A stretch of DNA of 64,000 bases, taken from Caldilineaceae bacterium. Lineage in GTDB: Bacteria > Chloroflexota > Anaerolineae > Caldilineales > Caldilineaceae. The stretch covers positions 1-64,000 of the forward strand of contig JADLDO010000064.1 of assembly GCA_020846635.1 (NCBI GenBank), read 5' to 3'. This document shows, piece after piece, positions 40,718 through 50,307 of the stretch. The notes beneath the pieces were generated by a model. The model did not search any database, was not told where the DNA came from, and saw only the letters and a list, made by a program, of their open reading frames with translations. Position numbers and translations under genes: made by a program. Every line of letters begins with the position of its first letter. The stretch's first letter is position 1.

Positions 40718-42043
40718 TTAAGGCTTGCTTCGCCCGTTTCCATTCTTTTGATCGATATTTTCACCGCTGACAATGCCGGTCGTGCGCCGTCCGCCCACCT
40801 GATTGGCGTATAGCTCGGCATTGCGCCGCTGGCGCTGCCATTCTTCCTCAATGGAACGCAGCTTATCATCCCGCCCCTTGACAGCCACTTGCATCCCTTC
40901 CAGCCACGCCTGCGCCGTCATCAGGAAGTAGTTGCCATAGGTCTCCTGCAATTTCCAAAGCTGCTGCATCATCGCCTCGTGAACCTTCAGGTCATGGGCA
41001 ATGGGTGGGAAACGTTCCACAATATCGCGGTTATATTTATCCTGCTCCGACCAGAGATGCTCTTGGCGTAGTTCACCCTTGCGCCGTTTCTTCTCAAAGT
41101 CCTCGCGGAACTCATCCATATCGCGGCGAATTCGCTCTTCTGCCAAGCGTTGAAGCTCTTGCACCTGGCTTTGCTCGCGCAAAATCAAATCCTTAAATTC
41201 CTGCATCTCATGCACAGAGCGGCGCGCCACGTCGATTTGCTGGTGGAAATTCTGCACTCGCTCAAACGACTGCGCGACCAGGCTCTTTTGCTCCTCAATC
41301 GTCTCCTGCCAGCGGTTAATAATCTGCTCGCGATCAACCAGCGTGGAACGCACCTTTTCCATAAAGGTAATTTGCTGTTCACGCAAGGTCTCCACCGACG
41401 CGGGCAGCTTTTCAATATCGCCCGCGGTCTTGCGGATGCTCTCATCAAGTACCGGGATTCGACCCGCCACCGCTTCGATGCGCTTAAAGAGTTCGACCGT
41501 CTCCTGTTGGAGTTGGGCAATACGTTTGGTATCGCTCGTTCGCTGCTCGGCAAGGAAAGGAATCTGGCGGGTGCGCTCCTCAATCTCTTTCGCCAGCGCG
41601 CCGATCTGGTTGCGAACCCCCATGATCAACTCAGAGAGGCGGTTATCTTCGACCGAGCGCAGGTCAATCGACTCTTCTAGGCGCGTAATGCGCGGCAGTT
41701 CCTTGCGAACTTCGCTGATCTCCCGGCTCAGCATCTCACGATCCGCCATGCGCGATCGTTCCAGCTCACGCTGACCTTGTGCCCGGCTCTCTTCCACCCG
41801 CTCTACCAGCGTGGTAACTTCCAGTTTGGTGTTCTGAATCGCATGTTCAATCTGACCAAACTTGCCCAAATGCGCCTGCGTCCCTGCCAAGCGCCCTTCT
41901 AACTCTTGAATCCGCCGAGCCTGCTCAATAATATCTGCGGATTGTGCCTCCATACGCTGCTGCAAGCGGGCAATCTCGGCACGATCCCGCCTGTGTTCCT
42001 CATCTAACCAGTTTACCAACTGGGCAAGCTGTGCAATATCCAT
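40718..42043 (-). CDS. Long coiled-coil protein, unknown
   Basis: A 441-residue protein rich in Glu, Arg, Gln and Leu with heptad-like spacing from about residue 5 to 385, so nearly all of it should be a coiled coil, with a short polar tail. No signal peptide, membrane segment or enzyme motif is visible. Similar uncharacterised coiled-coil proteins are common in Chloroflexota as I recall, but no role is established. A structural or partition-type scaffold is the only guess the sequence allows. It has its own promoter and no partner gene. Confidence 0.75.
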   Translation of the reverse strand: MDIAQLAQLVNWLDEEHRRDRAEIARLQQRMEAQSADIIEQARRIQELEGRLAGTQAHLGKFGQIEHAIQNTKLEVTTLVERVEESRAQGQRELERSRMADREMLSREISEVRKELPRITRLEESIDLRSVEDNRLSELIMGVRNQIGALAKEIEERTRQIPFLAEQRTSDTKRIAQLQQETVELFKRIEAVAGRIPVLDESIRKTAGDIEKLPASVETLREQQITFMEKVRSTLVDREQIINRWQETIEEQKSLVAQSFERVQNFHQQIDVARRSVHEMQEFKDLILREQSQVQELQRLAEERIRRDMDEFREDFEKKRRKGELRQEHLWSEQDKYNRDIVERFPPIAHDLKVHEAMMQQLWKLQETYGNYFLMTAQAWLEGMQVAVKGRDDKLRSIEEEWQRQRRNAELYANQVGGRRTTGIVSGENIDQKNGNGRSKP

Positions 42044-42104
42044 GGGAGTTCTACCTTATTTCCTTGAGCCATTGAGCCATTGGCGCTGTCCACCTAGTCC
42101 TCGG

Positions 42105-42134
42105 ATTATACCATCTGGCGGGACACCCTATCAA
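42105..42134 (-). promoter_or_regulatory. Promoter of the coiled-coil gene
   Basis: Minus strand TTGATA (42134-42129), an 18-base spacer and a perfect TATAAT (42110-42105). The leader would be about 55 bases, with AAGG before the ATG. Confidence 0.7.
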
Positions 42135-42298
42135 ACCACCGCCACCTGCCATCCATTCACAATCGTTCACAAGCAGTATCCCACTTGGCATCCCCTATTA
42201 AATTTACGAACGGGATATAGGCCAAGATACATTCAATATCTGGCGCGACAACTACGCCCCTTTTAAGACCATCCCGCAGGCAACGCAGCGTGTTTGGC

Positions 42299-42327
42299 TT
42301 GACCAGCACCCCGCGTGGCGGTACAAT
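42299..42327 (+). promoter_or_regulatory. Promoter of the GT4 operon
   Basis: TTGACC, a 17-base spacer and TACAAT (42322-42327). This is the same -35/-10 pair and spacing as the glcD promoter. The leader to the ATG at 42468 would be about 134 bases. Confidence 0.7.
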
Positions 42328-42467
42328 GGGGCAACGCACTGCCTTTCAATGACCGCTCGAAGGCAGCCAACATTGCTGCGGTCCAAACTATACGGTCTAA
42401 ACTCGGTGACCGCGCCACTGCATGATTGCCGTCACCACAACCTATTCGAACCCTATTGAGTGCCATC

Positions 42468-43637
42468 ATGCGCATTGGCCTTGACGCGCGGTTGATACAA
42501 CACCAGCCCGCTGGGATTACGCGGTATACCCGCCATCTTTTGCAGGAGTTGGCTAGGCTCAACCAGCGCGATGAGTTTATTACATTCCAACACAGGCGTC
42601 ACCGCACACCATTGATCGAACAGGCGAACTTTCGGCGTGCGACGCTCTTTGCTCCTGTGCATACCCATATCGAACAATGGCTTCTCCCCCTCGAACTGAT
42701 CCGCTTCTCGCTCGATCTACTCCACAGCACAGATTTTATTCCCCCGCTCTATACCACTGTGCCCACCGTGATCACGGTCCATGATCTCGCTTTTCTGCAT
42801 TGGCCCCACTTTTTAACAAAAGATAGCGCGGCTTATTACGGGCAAATCGACCGCGCCGTACGTCGCGCCGAACACATCATCGTTCCCAGCGAGAGCACGA
42901 AGCAAGACCTGACTGCCATGCTGGGTGTGCCGCCCATCAAGATCAGCGTCATCTATGAGGCTGCCGACGAACTGTTTGTACCCTTGCCGGTGGAGCCGAC
43001 CCGCGCCGAGATCATCAAGAAGTACCACCTGCCCGAATCGTTTGTGCTCTTTGTAGGCACAATTGAGCCACGCAAGAATGTGGACGGCTTAATCCGCGCC
43101 TTCCACCACCTACGCAGCAAATATGGCGTCAATGACACTGCGTTGGTCATCGCCGGTGGCAAAGGTTGGCTCTACAACGAAACCGTCGATCTGATTCGCC
43201 AATTAAAGCTCGAACAATCTGTCTTTCTGATCGGTCGCGTCGCCGACGAAGATCTGCACAAGCTCTATGTCGCGGCCCGTTGCCATGTCCATGCCGCCCA
43301 CTATGAAGGCTTTGGCCTCCCCCCACTGGAAGCGATGGCTTGTGGCACACCCACCATCGTCAGCAACGTCAGCAGCCTGCCCGAAGTCGTGGGCGATGCC
43401 GCCCTGCTCGTAGACCCGTCAAATTGGGAGGAGATCGCCGTCGCAATCCACCGGCTGCTCAGCGACGACCAGCTACATGCGGAAATGTCCGAGAAGGGCT
43501 TGCAGCGCGCACGCTATTTCAACTGGGAAAGCGCGGCACGCCGCACAATGGAGGTCTACCGGCTCATCGGAGATAGCAGGGCAGCGATTCCAGCCGCCGG
43601 CACGCCCGCCTCCTCGCGTCCAAGCAATCGCCTATAA
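42468..43637 (+). CDS. GT4 family glycosyltransferase
   Basis: GT-B fold glycosyltransferase, 389 residues. The N-terminal half begins MRIGLDARLIQHQPAGITRY, typical of the mannosyl/rhamnosyl GT4 group; the C-terminal donor domain has FVGTIEPRKNVDGLIRAF and the EX7E motif in HYEGFGLPPLEAMACGTP. It transfers a sugar from a nucleotide donor with retention. The start is ATG 42468. The last ~20 residues are a low-complexity tail. It opens a three-gene cluster with another GT4 and an oxidoreductase, probably an exopolysaccharide or surface-glycan segment. Confidence 0.88.
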   Translation: MRIGLDARLIQHQPAGITRYTRHLLQELARLNQRDEFITFQHRRHRTPLIEQANFRRATLFAPVHTHIEQWLLPLELIRFSLDLLHSTDFIPPLYTTVPTVITVHDLAFLHWPHFLTKDSAAYYGQIDRAVRRAEHIIVPSESTKQDLTAMLGVPPIKISVIYEAADELFVPLPVEPTRAEIIKKYHLPESFVLFVGTIEPRKNVDGLIRAFHHLRSKYGVNDTALVIAGGKGWLYNETVDLIRQLKLEQSVFLIGRVADEDLHKLYVAARCHVHAAHYEGFGLPPLEAMACGTPTIVSNVSSLPEVVGDAALLVDPSNWEEIAVAIHRLLSDDQLHAEMSEKGLQRARYFNWESAARRTMEVYRLIGDSRAAIPAAGTPASSRPSNRL

Positions 43638-43690
43638 CCTGCGATGTCAGCGCCCACTGCGCTACCTCTATCACCTCAGTAACCCACCCA

Positions 43691-45019
43691 ATGCACATAT
43701 TGTTTCTTACACCGCAATTGCCCTATCCGCCGCGTCAGGGTACATCAATTCGCAACTACCATCTGCTGGCCCATTTGGCCCAGCACCATACCATCGACCT
43801 GTTAACCTTCCTTGCCCCAGGCGACGAGTTGCTGCCCGAAAGTCCACTTTATCGCCATTGCCGCCGGATCGGCACTGTGCCACAGCCGCTTCGCAGCACA
43901 GCCACACGCCTGATCAATCTCGCGACTTCGCTCCTGCCCGACATGGCGCTGCGCCTCGAAGCGCCCGCCATGCACCAACTCATGCAATCCTGGCTTGCCG
44001 ACACAGCCTATGAGATCGTGCAGATCGAAGGCATTGAACTCGCCCAATATGCCCATCATGCCGATCTAAGTCAGAGTGATCCAAGTCAGAGTGCGGTCAT
44101 CTTTGACGACCACAACTGCGAGTATTTGCTCCAACAACGCAACGCACTGACCGATCTGCGTAATCCTCGCCGCTGGCATGCCGCAGGATACAGCCTGATC
44201 CAGTGGGCCAAATTACGCCGCTATGAAGCCAATGTCTGCCGCGCAGCCGACGCCGTGGTCGCCGTCAGCCAACCCGACCGCGCCGCGCTCCAGCGGATCG
44301 CACCACAAGCCACGATCCACCTTGCACCCAATGGCATTGACTTAGCGACATACACCTCAAAGCAGAACAATTCGGAGTCAACGAACAGGCGCAAAGGCCA
44401 TTTCACGCTACTTTTTACCGGCAAGATGGATTACCGGCCCAATATTGATGCTGTCCTGTGGTTTGCCGAGCGCGTATTGCCGCAAATCGTCGCCGCCCTG
44501 CCGGAAGTCCGTTTTCAGATCGTGGGCATGAATCCCCATGCACGCCTGGATCCCTTGCGCCACCATCCCAACATCGAGATCACTGGCAGCGTAACCGACG
44601 TCACGCCCTATCTCCACGCAGCGGACCTCTACGTCATTCCCATGCGCGTGGGCGGTGGCACGCGTTTTAAGGCGCTCGAAGCAATGGCCGCGTCGAAAGC
44701 CATCGTCAGCACCTCGCTCGGTGTTGAAGGGATCGGCGTCGAAACAGAGCGTGAAATGCTGCTCGCCGACTCACCCGCTGACTTCGCCGCAGCCATTCTG
44801 CGCCTGGTTGCCGATCAACGCGCGGGCGCTGCGTTGTCCCAACGGCTCGGTCAAGCCGCCCACGACTTTGTAGCGGCACATTACACATGGGAAAAGATTG
44901 TGCCCATCTTTGAACGTCTCTATGCCAATTTGCAGGAAGTCCACAACGCCAACAAGCCGCGCCTGCTCCCCACAATCGAGAGCGGAACGCACCATCACCA
45001 GAGAGGAATCCAACCATGA
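43691..45019 (+). CDS. GT4-type glycosyltransferase, exosortase-associated-like
   Basis: GT-B glycosyltransferase of 442 residues. The start MHILFLTPQLPYPPRQGTS and the later DDHNCEYLLQQRNAL, TGKMDYRPNIDAVLWF and PMRVGGGTRFKALEAMA resemble the TIGR03087-like enzymes seen next to exosortase loci, though no exosortase is in this window. It keeps the E-containing donor motif in modified form (GGGTRFKALEAMA). Residues encoded near 44065-44095 contain a small direct repeat (SQSDPSQS). It lies 53 bases after the first GT4 and overlaps the oxidoreductase start by ATGA. Confidence 0.82.
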   Translation: MHILFLTPQLPYPPRQGTSIRNYHLLAHLAQHHTIDLLTFLAPGDELLPESPLYRHCRRIGTVPQPLRSTATRLINLATSLLPDMALRLEAPAMHQLMQSWLADTAYEIVQIEGIELAQYAHHADLSQSDPSQSAVIFDDHNCEYLLQQRNALTDLRNPRRWHAAGYSLIQWAKLRRYEANVCRAADAVVAVSQPDRAALQRIAPQATIHLAPNGIDLATYTSKQNNSESTNRRKGHFTLLFTGKMDYRPNIDAVLWFAERVLPQIVAALPEVRFQIVGMNPHARLDPLRHHPNIEITGSVTDVTPYLHAADLYVIPMRVGGGTRFKALEAMAASKAIVSTSLGVEGIGVETEREMLLADSPADFAAAILRLVADQRAGAALSQRLGQAAHDFVAAHYTWEKIVPIFERLYANLQEVHNANKPRLLPTIESGTHHHQRGIQP

Positions 45020-46116
45020 GCGACGCTGCGCCAAACCCACAATCCGCGATACGGGTAGGATTTATCGGGGCGGGCTGGACGGAACGCATCCAGATTCCCA
45101 CCTACCGGCTGGCGGGTCTGACTGCCCAAGCAATTTGCGCGAGCAGGCCGGAGAATGCGAAACGCGTCGCGACCAACCTGGAGATTCCTGAAGTCTATAA
45201 CTCCTGGCAGGAGTTGTTGCGCTCCGACACCATCGATCTGGTGAGTATCGTCACCCCGCCCCACCTCCACGCCGAAATCGCCATTGCCACGCTGCGTGCG
45301 GGCAAACACGTCATCTGCGAAAAGCCCACGGCTCTCAATGTTGCCGAAGCGGAAAATATGTTTGCCGCCGCGCAAGCCGTACCCAACCAACTGGCAATCA
45401 TTGATCACGAGCTGCGCTTCCATCCACAGCGTGCCCACCTGCGGCGCTTGGCGCGCGAAGGCTATATTGGCAATCCGCTCTACATTGAACTGGACAGCCT
45501 CTATTCCCGCCAACTCGACCGCGAAAAGCCGTGGAGTTGGCACAGCAACGCCGACCAGGGTGGCGGCAGCCTCGGCGCGCTGGGCAGCCACCTCATCGAC
45601 CTCGCCCGCTGGCTTGTCGGGCGCATTGATGGATTGTCCGCGCAGTTGCAAACGGGCCATTTTCTACGCCCCGACCCGCAAGGGAATGGCTCACGCCGCG
45701 TCAGCAGCGACGATGCCGCCCACCTGATGCTGCAATTTGGATCTGCTGTGCAAGGACGTATCGCCGTCAATGACCTGTATCCCAGCGACCGCGGCATGAG
45801 CGTCCTCATGGTTGGCACTGAAGGCGCTTTGAAGATCGATAACGAGGATCGCCTGTGGGGCATAAAATCGGGTGAATACGCCGGTGAGAAGTGGCAGGAG
45901 CTAACCGTTGCTGACGAGACTGCCGAGTTACCATTGCCCAACCGTCGCCCTTTCACCATCGGCTGTTACTATCTGGGTAAAACACTAAACGAGGTCTTAA
46001 GCCGCGGCCAGACGGTTGTGCCCGAAGCAGCCAGTTTCTATGATGGCCTTGTCGTGCAGCGTGTGTTGGACGCAGCGCGCCGCAGCCACCGTGAACGAAC
46101 TTGGGTTCGCCTTTAA
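45016..46116 (+). CDS. Gfo/Idh/MocA family oxidoreductase
   Basis: NAD(P)-dependent sugar or cyclitol dehydrogenase, 366 residues. The Rossmann motif is VGFIGAGWTE, and the family signature CEKPTALN carries the catalytic lysine. GGGSLGALGSHLIDLARWL includes the active-site histidine. The substrate is unknown; beside two GT4 genes a role in modifying a nucleotide sugar is possible. The start overlaps the previous stop by 4 bases. It ends 25 bases before the convergent pseudokinase gene. Confidence 0.85.
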   Translation: MSDAAPNPQSAIRVGFIGAGWTERIQIPTYRLAGLTAQAICASRPENAKRVATNLEIPEVYNSWQELLRSDTIDLVSIVTPPHLHAEIAIATLRAGKHVICEKPTALNVAEAENMFAAAQAVPNQLAIIDHELRFHPQRAHLRRLAREGYIGNPLYIELDSLYSRQLDREKPWSWHSNADQGGGSLGALGSHLIDLARWLVGRIDGLSAQLQTGHFLRPDPQGNGSRRVSSDDAAHLMLQFGSAVQGRIAVNDLYPSDRGMSVLMVGTEGALKIDNEDRLWGIKSGEYAGEKWQELTVADETAELPLPNRRPFTIGCYYLGKTLNEVLSRGQTVVPEAASFYDGLVVQRVLDAARRSHRERTWVRL

Positions 46117-46141
46117 GAGAGCGTGTATTTTCTAGGTCGCG

Positions 46142-48646
46142 CTAACGCCCCCAACTCAGCCGTTCCTGGAACCAGTCATAGTCGCCGCGCCCAAAGTTGC
46201 CTGGAAGGTCGATGAGCTTGCGCACATTGCCCCCATCGGGCCGCATCACATAGAGCGACCAGACGCCATCCCGATCCGTTAGAAAGGCGATATTGTTGCC
46301 ATCGGGTGAAGCTGTCGCCAGCCCCTCAACGCCGGGCAGGTCCGTGAGTTGCAGCAGATCGCTGCCATCAGGATTCATGCTGTAAATGTCCCAATTGCCC
46401 GTTCGATCCGACATGAACAGGATACGCGACCCCAAGTTATCGGTGGGCACATCTCCCGGCCAGCCCGTCGCGTTTGAAGGCAGCCCACCCTCTGTGTCCA
46501 CAACATAGACGCCGCAAGTCGCGCCATTATCCCAGTAATTGCAGCCGTTGAATGCGATCCGTCCATCAGCCAGGAAAATCGGATAGCGGCCAAATAGCTC
46601 AAAAAACTGGTACATCATCGGAGGGCGCTCCTCCCGCTGCGTTAGATCGTCCTGCAAATAGAGGCGATATTGACGATCACCCATATGGAAAGAATCAAAG
46701 ACCAGTTTCTTGCCATCCGGCGACCAATGGGGATGCCCGTCCTCCGAATGGGCGCTGATGATCCAGGGATTCTCCCCATAGAGCCCCATCTGCACCAGGT
46801 TATCCATCCCGCCCCCATGCGCGTTCGCTGCCAGCCCTCCCTGCGGGCTAAAGTCCGGTTGGCGGAAATTGGCAATGGGCGTGTTATGAGTACGGTTGGC
46901 GAGGTCCCAAACGTAGATATCGGGCCGATCCGTATGGGGGTTCCAAAGCGTATAGGCCACCCTGCCCCCTAATACCTCCGCAGTCGGCGCGGGGGTGCGC
47001 GTCGGTGTCGGCGTCACCGTGGGTGTTGCCGTTGGAATGGGCGTGAATGTCGCGGTGGGTGTGGGTGTGGCGCTCGGTGTTGACGTATCCGTAGCGGTTG
47101 GCGTCACGGAAGGCGTCCAGGTTTCCGTTGGCGTTGCTGTCTCGGTGGGTGGCGGCGTATCGGTCGGCAGCGGTGTATCGGTGGGAACGGGCGTCGCGCT
47201 CGGAATCGGTGTCGCTGTCGATGTGACCACCACAGCCATCCGCACTTCTTCACCCGGATTGGCGGCTGCCGCTTGCGCTGCGCCAGAGCTACTATCGCCC
47301 CCCAACCCAGCACTGCCCAGATTCTCACCGACAAGTTGTACGTTCCCAGCCGCGGCTAACTGCACAGGAGTGGGCGTCACCGTCGGCAAATCCACCAGGA
47401 TGATGCGCCCGGCGCTTTGCCCTTCCTCCTGTGCCATGCGTTCAATCAGGGTTCCTGCCACGCGCATCGCGGCAAAGATCAGCAACAGTGCCGCCAGCCC
47501 GCCAACAGCCAAGAGTGCCAGCGCGGGCAGCGCCATCGGCTCGGCGCGACGTGCGGTGCGTGTCGCCCGCTGCCAAAGCGCAGACGCAAAGAGGGATTGA
47601 GCAGGAGAGGGCTCCAACTCCCGCACTGTCGCCGGACTTGTTTCATGCGCGGGAGGAGGGATATAGAGCGGCGGCGGTGTGTATGCAGAAACGGGCGTAT
47701 GCGGGATCACAGGCGCTGCGGATGCCACCGGCTCAATACGGGCACGCGCCGCCTCCTGGGTAGGTGGCGCAAAAGGAGACTCAGCCTGCGGCTGTGGCTT
47801 AGCCGTACGTGTAGTACGCGGCGCTAACGGTGCGCCACTCAGCCCGCGCACCAAATCGCCCACCTGCGCCAGCCGCTGCACCGGGTCTTTTGTCAGAGCG
47901 GCCGCCAGCGCGTCGGCGACGGTCGTACTCACCGATGGCTGAATTTCATCGGCCCGCTTCGGTTGCTCCTCGGCAATACGCCACAAAAGATTAAGCGAAT
48001 TGCCGCCCCCAACCGGCGGACGCCCCGTGAGCAGGCGATAGGCAATCGCTGCGAGGCTGTAAATATCGGCGGCGCGGTCGATCTGTTCATCGCCGCGCGC
48101 CTGTTCCGGGGCCAGGAAAACCGGCGACTTCAAACGATAGTAGAGCGGATGCCCGCTCTCGCCTGCGCGTGCAGGCACACCATCAAAGTCGCTGACCAGT
48201 ACGCGGCCATCATCACCCACAAAGAGATTGCTCGGCTTCAAATTGTGATGCACCAGCCCGCGCCGGTGGGCATATTCCAGCGCAGCGCCAATTTGCTCGA
48301 CAATGCTCAGGCTCACGGCAGCATCCCACGCGCCCGCGGTCTGCGCCAGCCGCGCCTCCAGCGTCATGCTCCCCACAAAATCCATCGCCACATAAAAGAT
48401 CCCGTCAGCCTGCCCGGCATCATAGACGCGCACGATGTTCGGATGGCGCAAGCGCATCCCCTCGCGGCCCGCACTCACAAAATGGCGCGCCAATACCAAA
48501 TCCTGCGCCACATGGGCACGCAGCACTTTCAGCGCGACCGGACGTTCATAGAGGGTATCCGTGGCGCGATAAACCAGGCCAATCTCGCCATGTCCAATCT
48601 CTGCAACCAGCCGGTAAGGACCGATTTGCATGGGCGCTGAGTCCAT
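46142..48646 (-). CDS. Membrane pseudokinase with TolB-like repeats
   Basis: Protein of 834 residues. Residues 10-270 are a Ser/Thr kinase domain of the PknB type: GxGxxG at 18-23 and K40 are kept, but the catalytic loop reads HHNLKPSN (133-140), with N135 in place of the catalytic Asp, and DFG is DFD (153-155). The APE motif (179-181) is intact. A Pro-rich region leads to one transmembrane helix (372-394), a Thr-Pro-rich linker (about 480-560) and a C-terminal set of TolB/PD40 beta-propeller repeats (WSPDGKKLVF, DRTGNWDIYSMNPDGSDLLQLT). The cytoplasmic kinase fold would sense or recruit; the propeller is extracytoplasmic. A promoter is present at 48759. Confidence 0.88.
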   Translation of the reverse strand: MDSAPMQIGPYRLVAEIGHGEIGLVYRATDTLYERPVALKVLRAHVAQDLVLARHFVSAGREGMRLRHPNIVRVYDAGQADGIFYVAMDFVGSMTLEARLAQTAGAWDAAVSLSIVEQIGAALEYAHRRGLVHHNLKPSNLFVGDDGRVLVSDFDGVPARAGESGHPLYYRLKSPVFLAPEQARGDEQIDRAADIYSLAAIAYRLLTGRPPVGGGNSLNLLWRIAEEQPKRADEIQPSVSTTVADALAAALTKDPVQRLAQVGDLVRGLSGAPLAPRTTRTAKPQPQAESPFAPPTQEAARARIEPVASAAPVIPHTPVSAYTPPPLYIPPPAHETSPATVRELEPSPAQSLFASALWQRATRTARRAEPMALPALALLAVGGLAALLLIFAAMRVAGTLIERMAQEEGQSAGRIILVDLPTVTPTPVQLAAAGNVQLVGENLGSAGLGGDSSSGAAQAAAANPGEEVRMAVVVTSTATPIPSATPVPTDTPLPTDTPPPTETATPTETWTPSVTPTATDTSTPSATPTPTATFTPIPTATPTVTPTPTRTPAPTAEVLGGRVAYTLWNPHTDRPDIYVWDLANRTHNTPIANFRQPDFSPQGGLAANAHGGGMDNLVQMGLYGENPWIISAHSEDGHPHWSPDGKKLVFDSFHMGDRQYRLYLQDDLTQREERPPMMYQFFELFGRYPIFLADGRIAFNGCNYWDNGATCGVYVVDTEGGLPSNATGWPGDVPTDNLGSRILFMSDRTGNWDIYSMNPDGSDLLQLTDLPGVEGLATASPDGNNIAFLTDRDGVWSLYVMRPDGGNVRKLIDLPGNFGRGDYDWFQERLSWGR

Positions 48647-48758
48647 GAGCTACTCTACTTCTAACCGTGAGGTTCTGTTCGTGGTGAATCCGAGGTTATT
48701 GCGCTGCCAGACAACTTGTATACGTTCGGCATACGTTTCACAGCCTACAATCTTCTCT

Positions 48759-48787
48759 ATTGTACGCTGCCTGGCGCAACCAAGCAA
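48759..48787 (-). promoter_or_regulatory. Promoter of the pseudokinase gene
   Basis: Minus strand TTGCTT (48787-48782), a 17-base spacer and TACAAT (48764-48759). The leader would be about 105 bases. Confidence 0.6.
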
Positions 48788-48852
48788 CCACCGCATATGT
48801 GCTTTTGCCCCAAAACAATAACCCTGCCGCGCACATTCTCAGATCAATGCCT

Positions 48853-48881
48853 TTGCGCCCTCTTGCGAAAACTTCTACAAT
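48853..48881 (+). promoter_or_regulatory. Promoter of the small membrane protein gene
   Basis: TTGCGC, a 17-base spacer and TACAAT (48876-48881). It lies about 40 bases before the TTG start at 48923. Confidence 0.6.
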
Positions 48882-48922
48882 AGGCTTCAACCATATTCAT
48901 ACCCGCTTGTGGAGCTAGACAC

Positions 48923-49267
48923 TTGACCCAAAATCAACCAGGCAAAGAGCCAATTCGGTGGACCGGCGTGCTCTTTGCCTTTGCCGCCACTCTCCTGCTT
49001 GTCACCGGCGCAGATGCCCTGATCGGCATCGGCAATAACGCCTCCGCCATTGTGACCGTCTTCGCACCGCTTGTTGCCGGTGCCGCCACCGCGCTCTACA
49101 CCCGCAGCCGCGGAGGGCTCCATGCGCTCATCGGCGCTCTGATCGCGCTGCCCGCACTTGCCTTCATCGTCTTTCCCAACGCATGGCCTTTAGCGATCTT
49201 TGCCACCCTCTTTTGCATCCTGGGCGCAACCCTCACAGAGCTAGGGCTACGTCGCCCCACCACTTGA
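48923..49267 (+). CDS. Small polytopic membrane protein, unknown
   Basis: A 114-residue protein with about four hydrophobic helices (roughly 13-33, 40-60, 66-85 and 88-108) joined by short loops, one with the basic TRSRGG. The start is TTG at 48923 with GGAG 8 bases upstream. No family recognised. Single gene under its own promoter. Confidence 0.65.
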   Translation: MTQNQPGKEPIRWTGVLFAFAATLLLVTGADALIGIGNNASAIVTVFAPLVAGAATALYTRSRGGLHALIGALIALPALAFIVFPNAWPLAIFATLFCILGATLTELGLRRPTT

Positions 49268-49446
49268 GGATACCCAAATACCACTGGGCGTACGCTTACA
49301 GCTTCCAGAAAATACCGCCTTTTATACTAAACTGGGCTATCATAGCACCTGCTCTGGCTCACACTCAGGCAGCACTGAGCCAACCTACGATGAACATAGC
49401 AACGCAACTAGATTCAGCTTTCTCATAAGAAAGGACATCCAAGCAT

Positions 49447-49947
49447 ATGGCTTCTGGACAATGGTCGCAACCCCCCGCGCTGGAGATCGATACAGCGAAG
49501 AACTACAAGGCTACCATCGAAACCGCCCGCGGTAATATCGTCATAGAACTCTATCCGCAACACGCGCCAAACACCGTCAACAACTTCGTCTTCCTCGCGC
49601 GCCAGGGCTATTACGATGGTGTCTCCTTCCATCGTGTCATTAACAATTTCATGATCCAGGGAGGCGACCCAACCGGCACAGGTCGTGGTGGCCCAGGCTA
49701 TACCTTCGCCGATGAAACCAAGAACAACCCGCTCAAGCATGGCACTGGTGTACTCTCGATGGCAAACGCCGGCCCTGGCATCAACAATGCCGGGACAAAT
49801 GGCAGCCAATTCTTTATCACCCACGCACCCCAGCCCCATTTGGACGGCAAACACACCGTCTTTGGCAAAGTAATCGAAGGCCAAGAAGTGGTCGATTCGA
49901 TCCGCCAGGGTGACAAGATGGACAAAGTAACCATCGAGGAAAGCTAA
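49447..49947 (+). CDS. Cyclophilin-type peptidyl-prolyl cis-trans isomerase
   Basis: Single-domain cyclophilin of 166 residues, without signal peptide, so cytosolic. It accelerates proline isomerisation in folding proteins. Motifs are FHRVINNFMIQGGDPTGTGRGGPGY (split when read in order), GTNGSQFFIT and HTVFGKVIEG. The catalytic arginine (R of FHRV) and phenylalanine of FMIQGGD are present; QFFIT carries the second pocket. A strong ribosome site (GAAAGGACA) precedes the ATG. A stand-alone RAM gene follows after 53 bases. Confidence 0.94.
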   Translation: MASGQWSQPPALEIDTAKNYKATIETARGNIVIELYPQHAPNTVNNFVFLARQGYYDGVSFHRVINNFMIQGGDPTGTGRGGPGYTFADETKNNPLKHGTGVLSMANAGPGINNAGTNGSQFFITHAPQPHLDGKHTVFGKVIEGQEVVDSIRQGDKMDKVTIEES

Positions 49948-50000
49948 ACTTCAAAACCTTCCCAATCAACGCAGATCACTTTGGCGGAAAGGAGCCGGAT

Positions 50001-50285
50001 ATGGTGACCGCCCTCGTGTTAATCAATACGAAACACGGGCATATCAATAGCGTTGCAGAAGCACTGGTTGAAATGGAGGGTGTATCCGAGGTCTATTCAG
50101 TGGGTGGTCGCTATGACCTCGTCGCCATCATCCGTGTTCGCACCAATGAACTGATGGCAGACCTTGTGACCAGCGCCATGCTCAAGCTGCCCAACATCGA
50201 CAAGACCGAAACGCTCATCGCCTTCAAGGCATACTCGCAGCATGACTTGGAGCGCATGTTCGCCATCGGTGCAGATGCCGAATAG
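50001..50285 (+). CDS. Stand-alone RAM (Lrp/AsnC ligand-binding) domain protein
   Basis: A 94-residue protein that is only the C-terminal regulation-of-amino-acid-metabolism domain of Lrp/AsnC: VTALVLINTKHGHINSVAEALVEMEGV, VYSVGGRYDLVAII and TETLIAFKAY. It lacks any helix-turn-helix. Stand-alone members bind amino acids and assemble as dimers to decamers; here it may modulate another regulator. It has a strong ribosome site (AAAGGAGC) and follows the cyclophilin gene. Confidence 0.85.
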   Translation: MVTALVLINTKHGHINSVAEALVEMEGVSEVYSVGGRYDLVAIIRVRTNELMADLVTSAMLKLPNIDKTETLIAFKAYSQHDLERMFAIGADAE

Positions 50286-50307
50286 TTGAGTGCTGGGCAA
50301 AGGTTGT

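Larger units (their letters stand above)
42044..42467. other. Divergent region between the coiled-coil gene and GT4
   Basis: The 424-base gap holds a minus promoter at 42105-42134 and a plus promoter at 42299-42327. GCCATTG is repeated at about 42068 and 42076. The part between 42135 and 42298 has no feature I can support. Confidence 0.5.
48647..48922. other. Divergent promoter region of the pseudokinase and a small membrane gene
   Basis: The gap carries a minus promoter (48759-48787) and a plus promoter (48853-48881). I see no other structure here. Confidence 0.5.

Noticed and set aside
46995..47600. Gly-Val repeat protein on the plus strand
   Set aside because: It is the antisense reading of the Thr-Pro linker of the pseudokinase gene.
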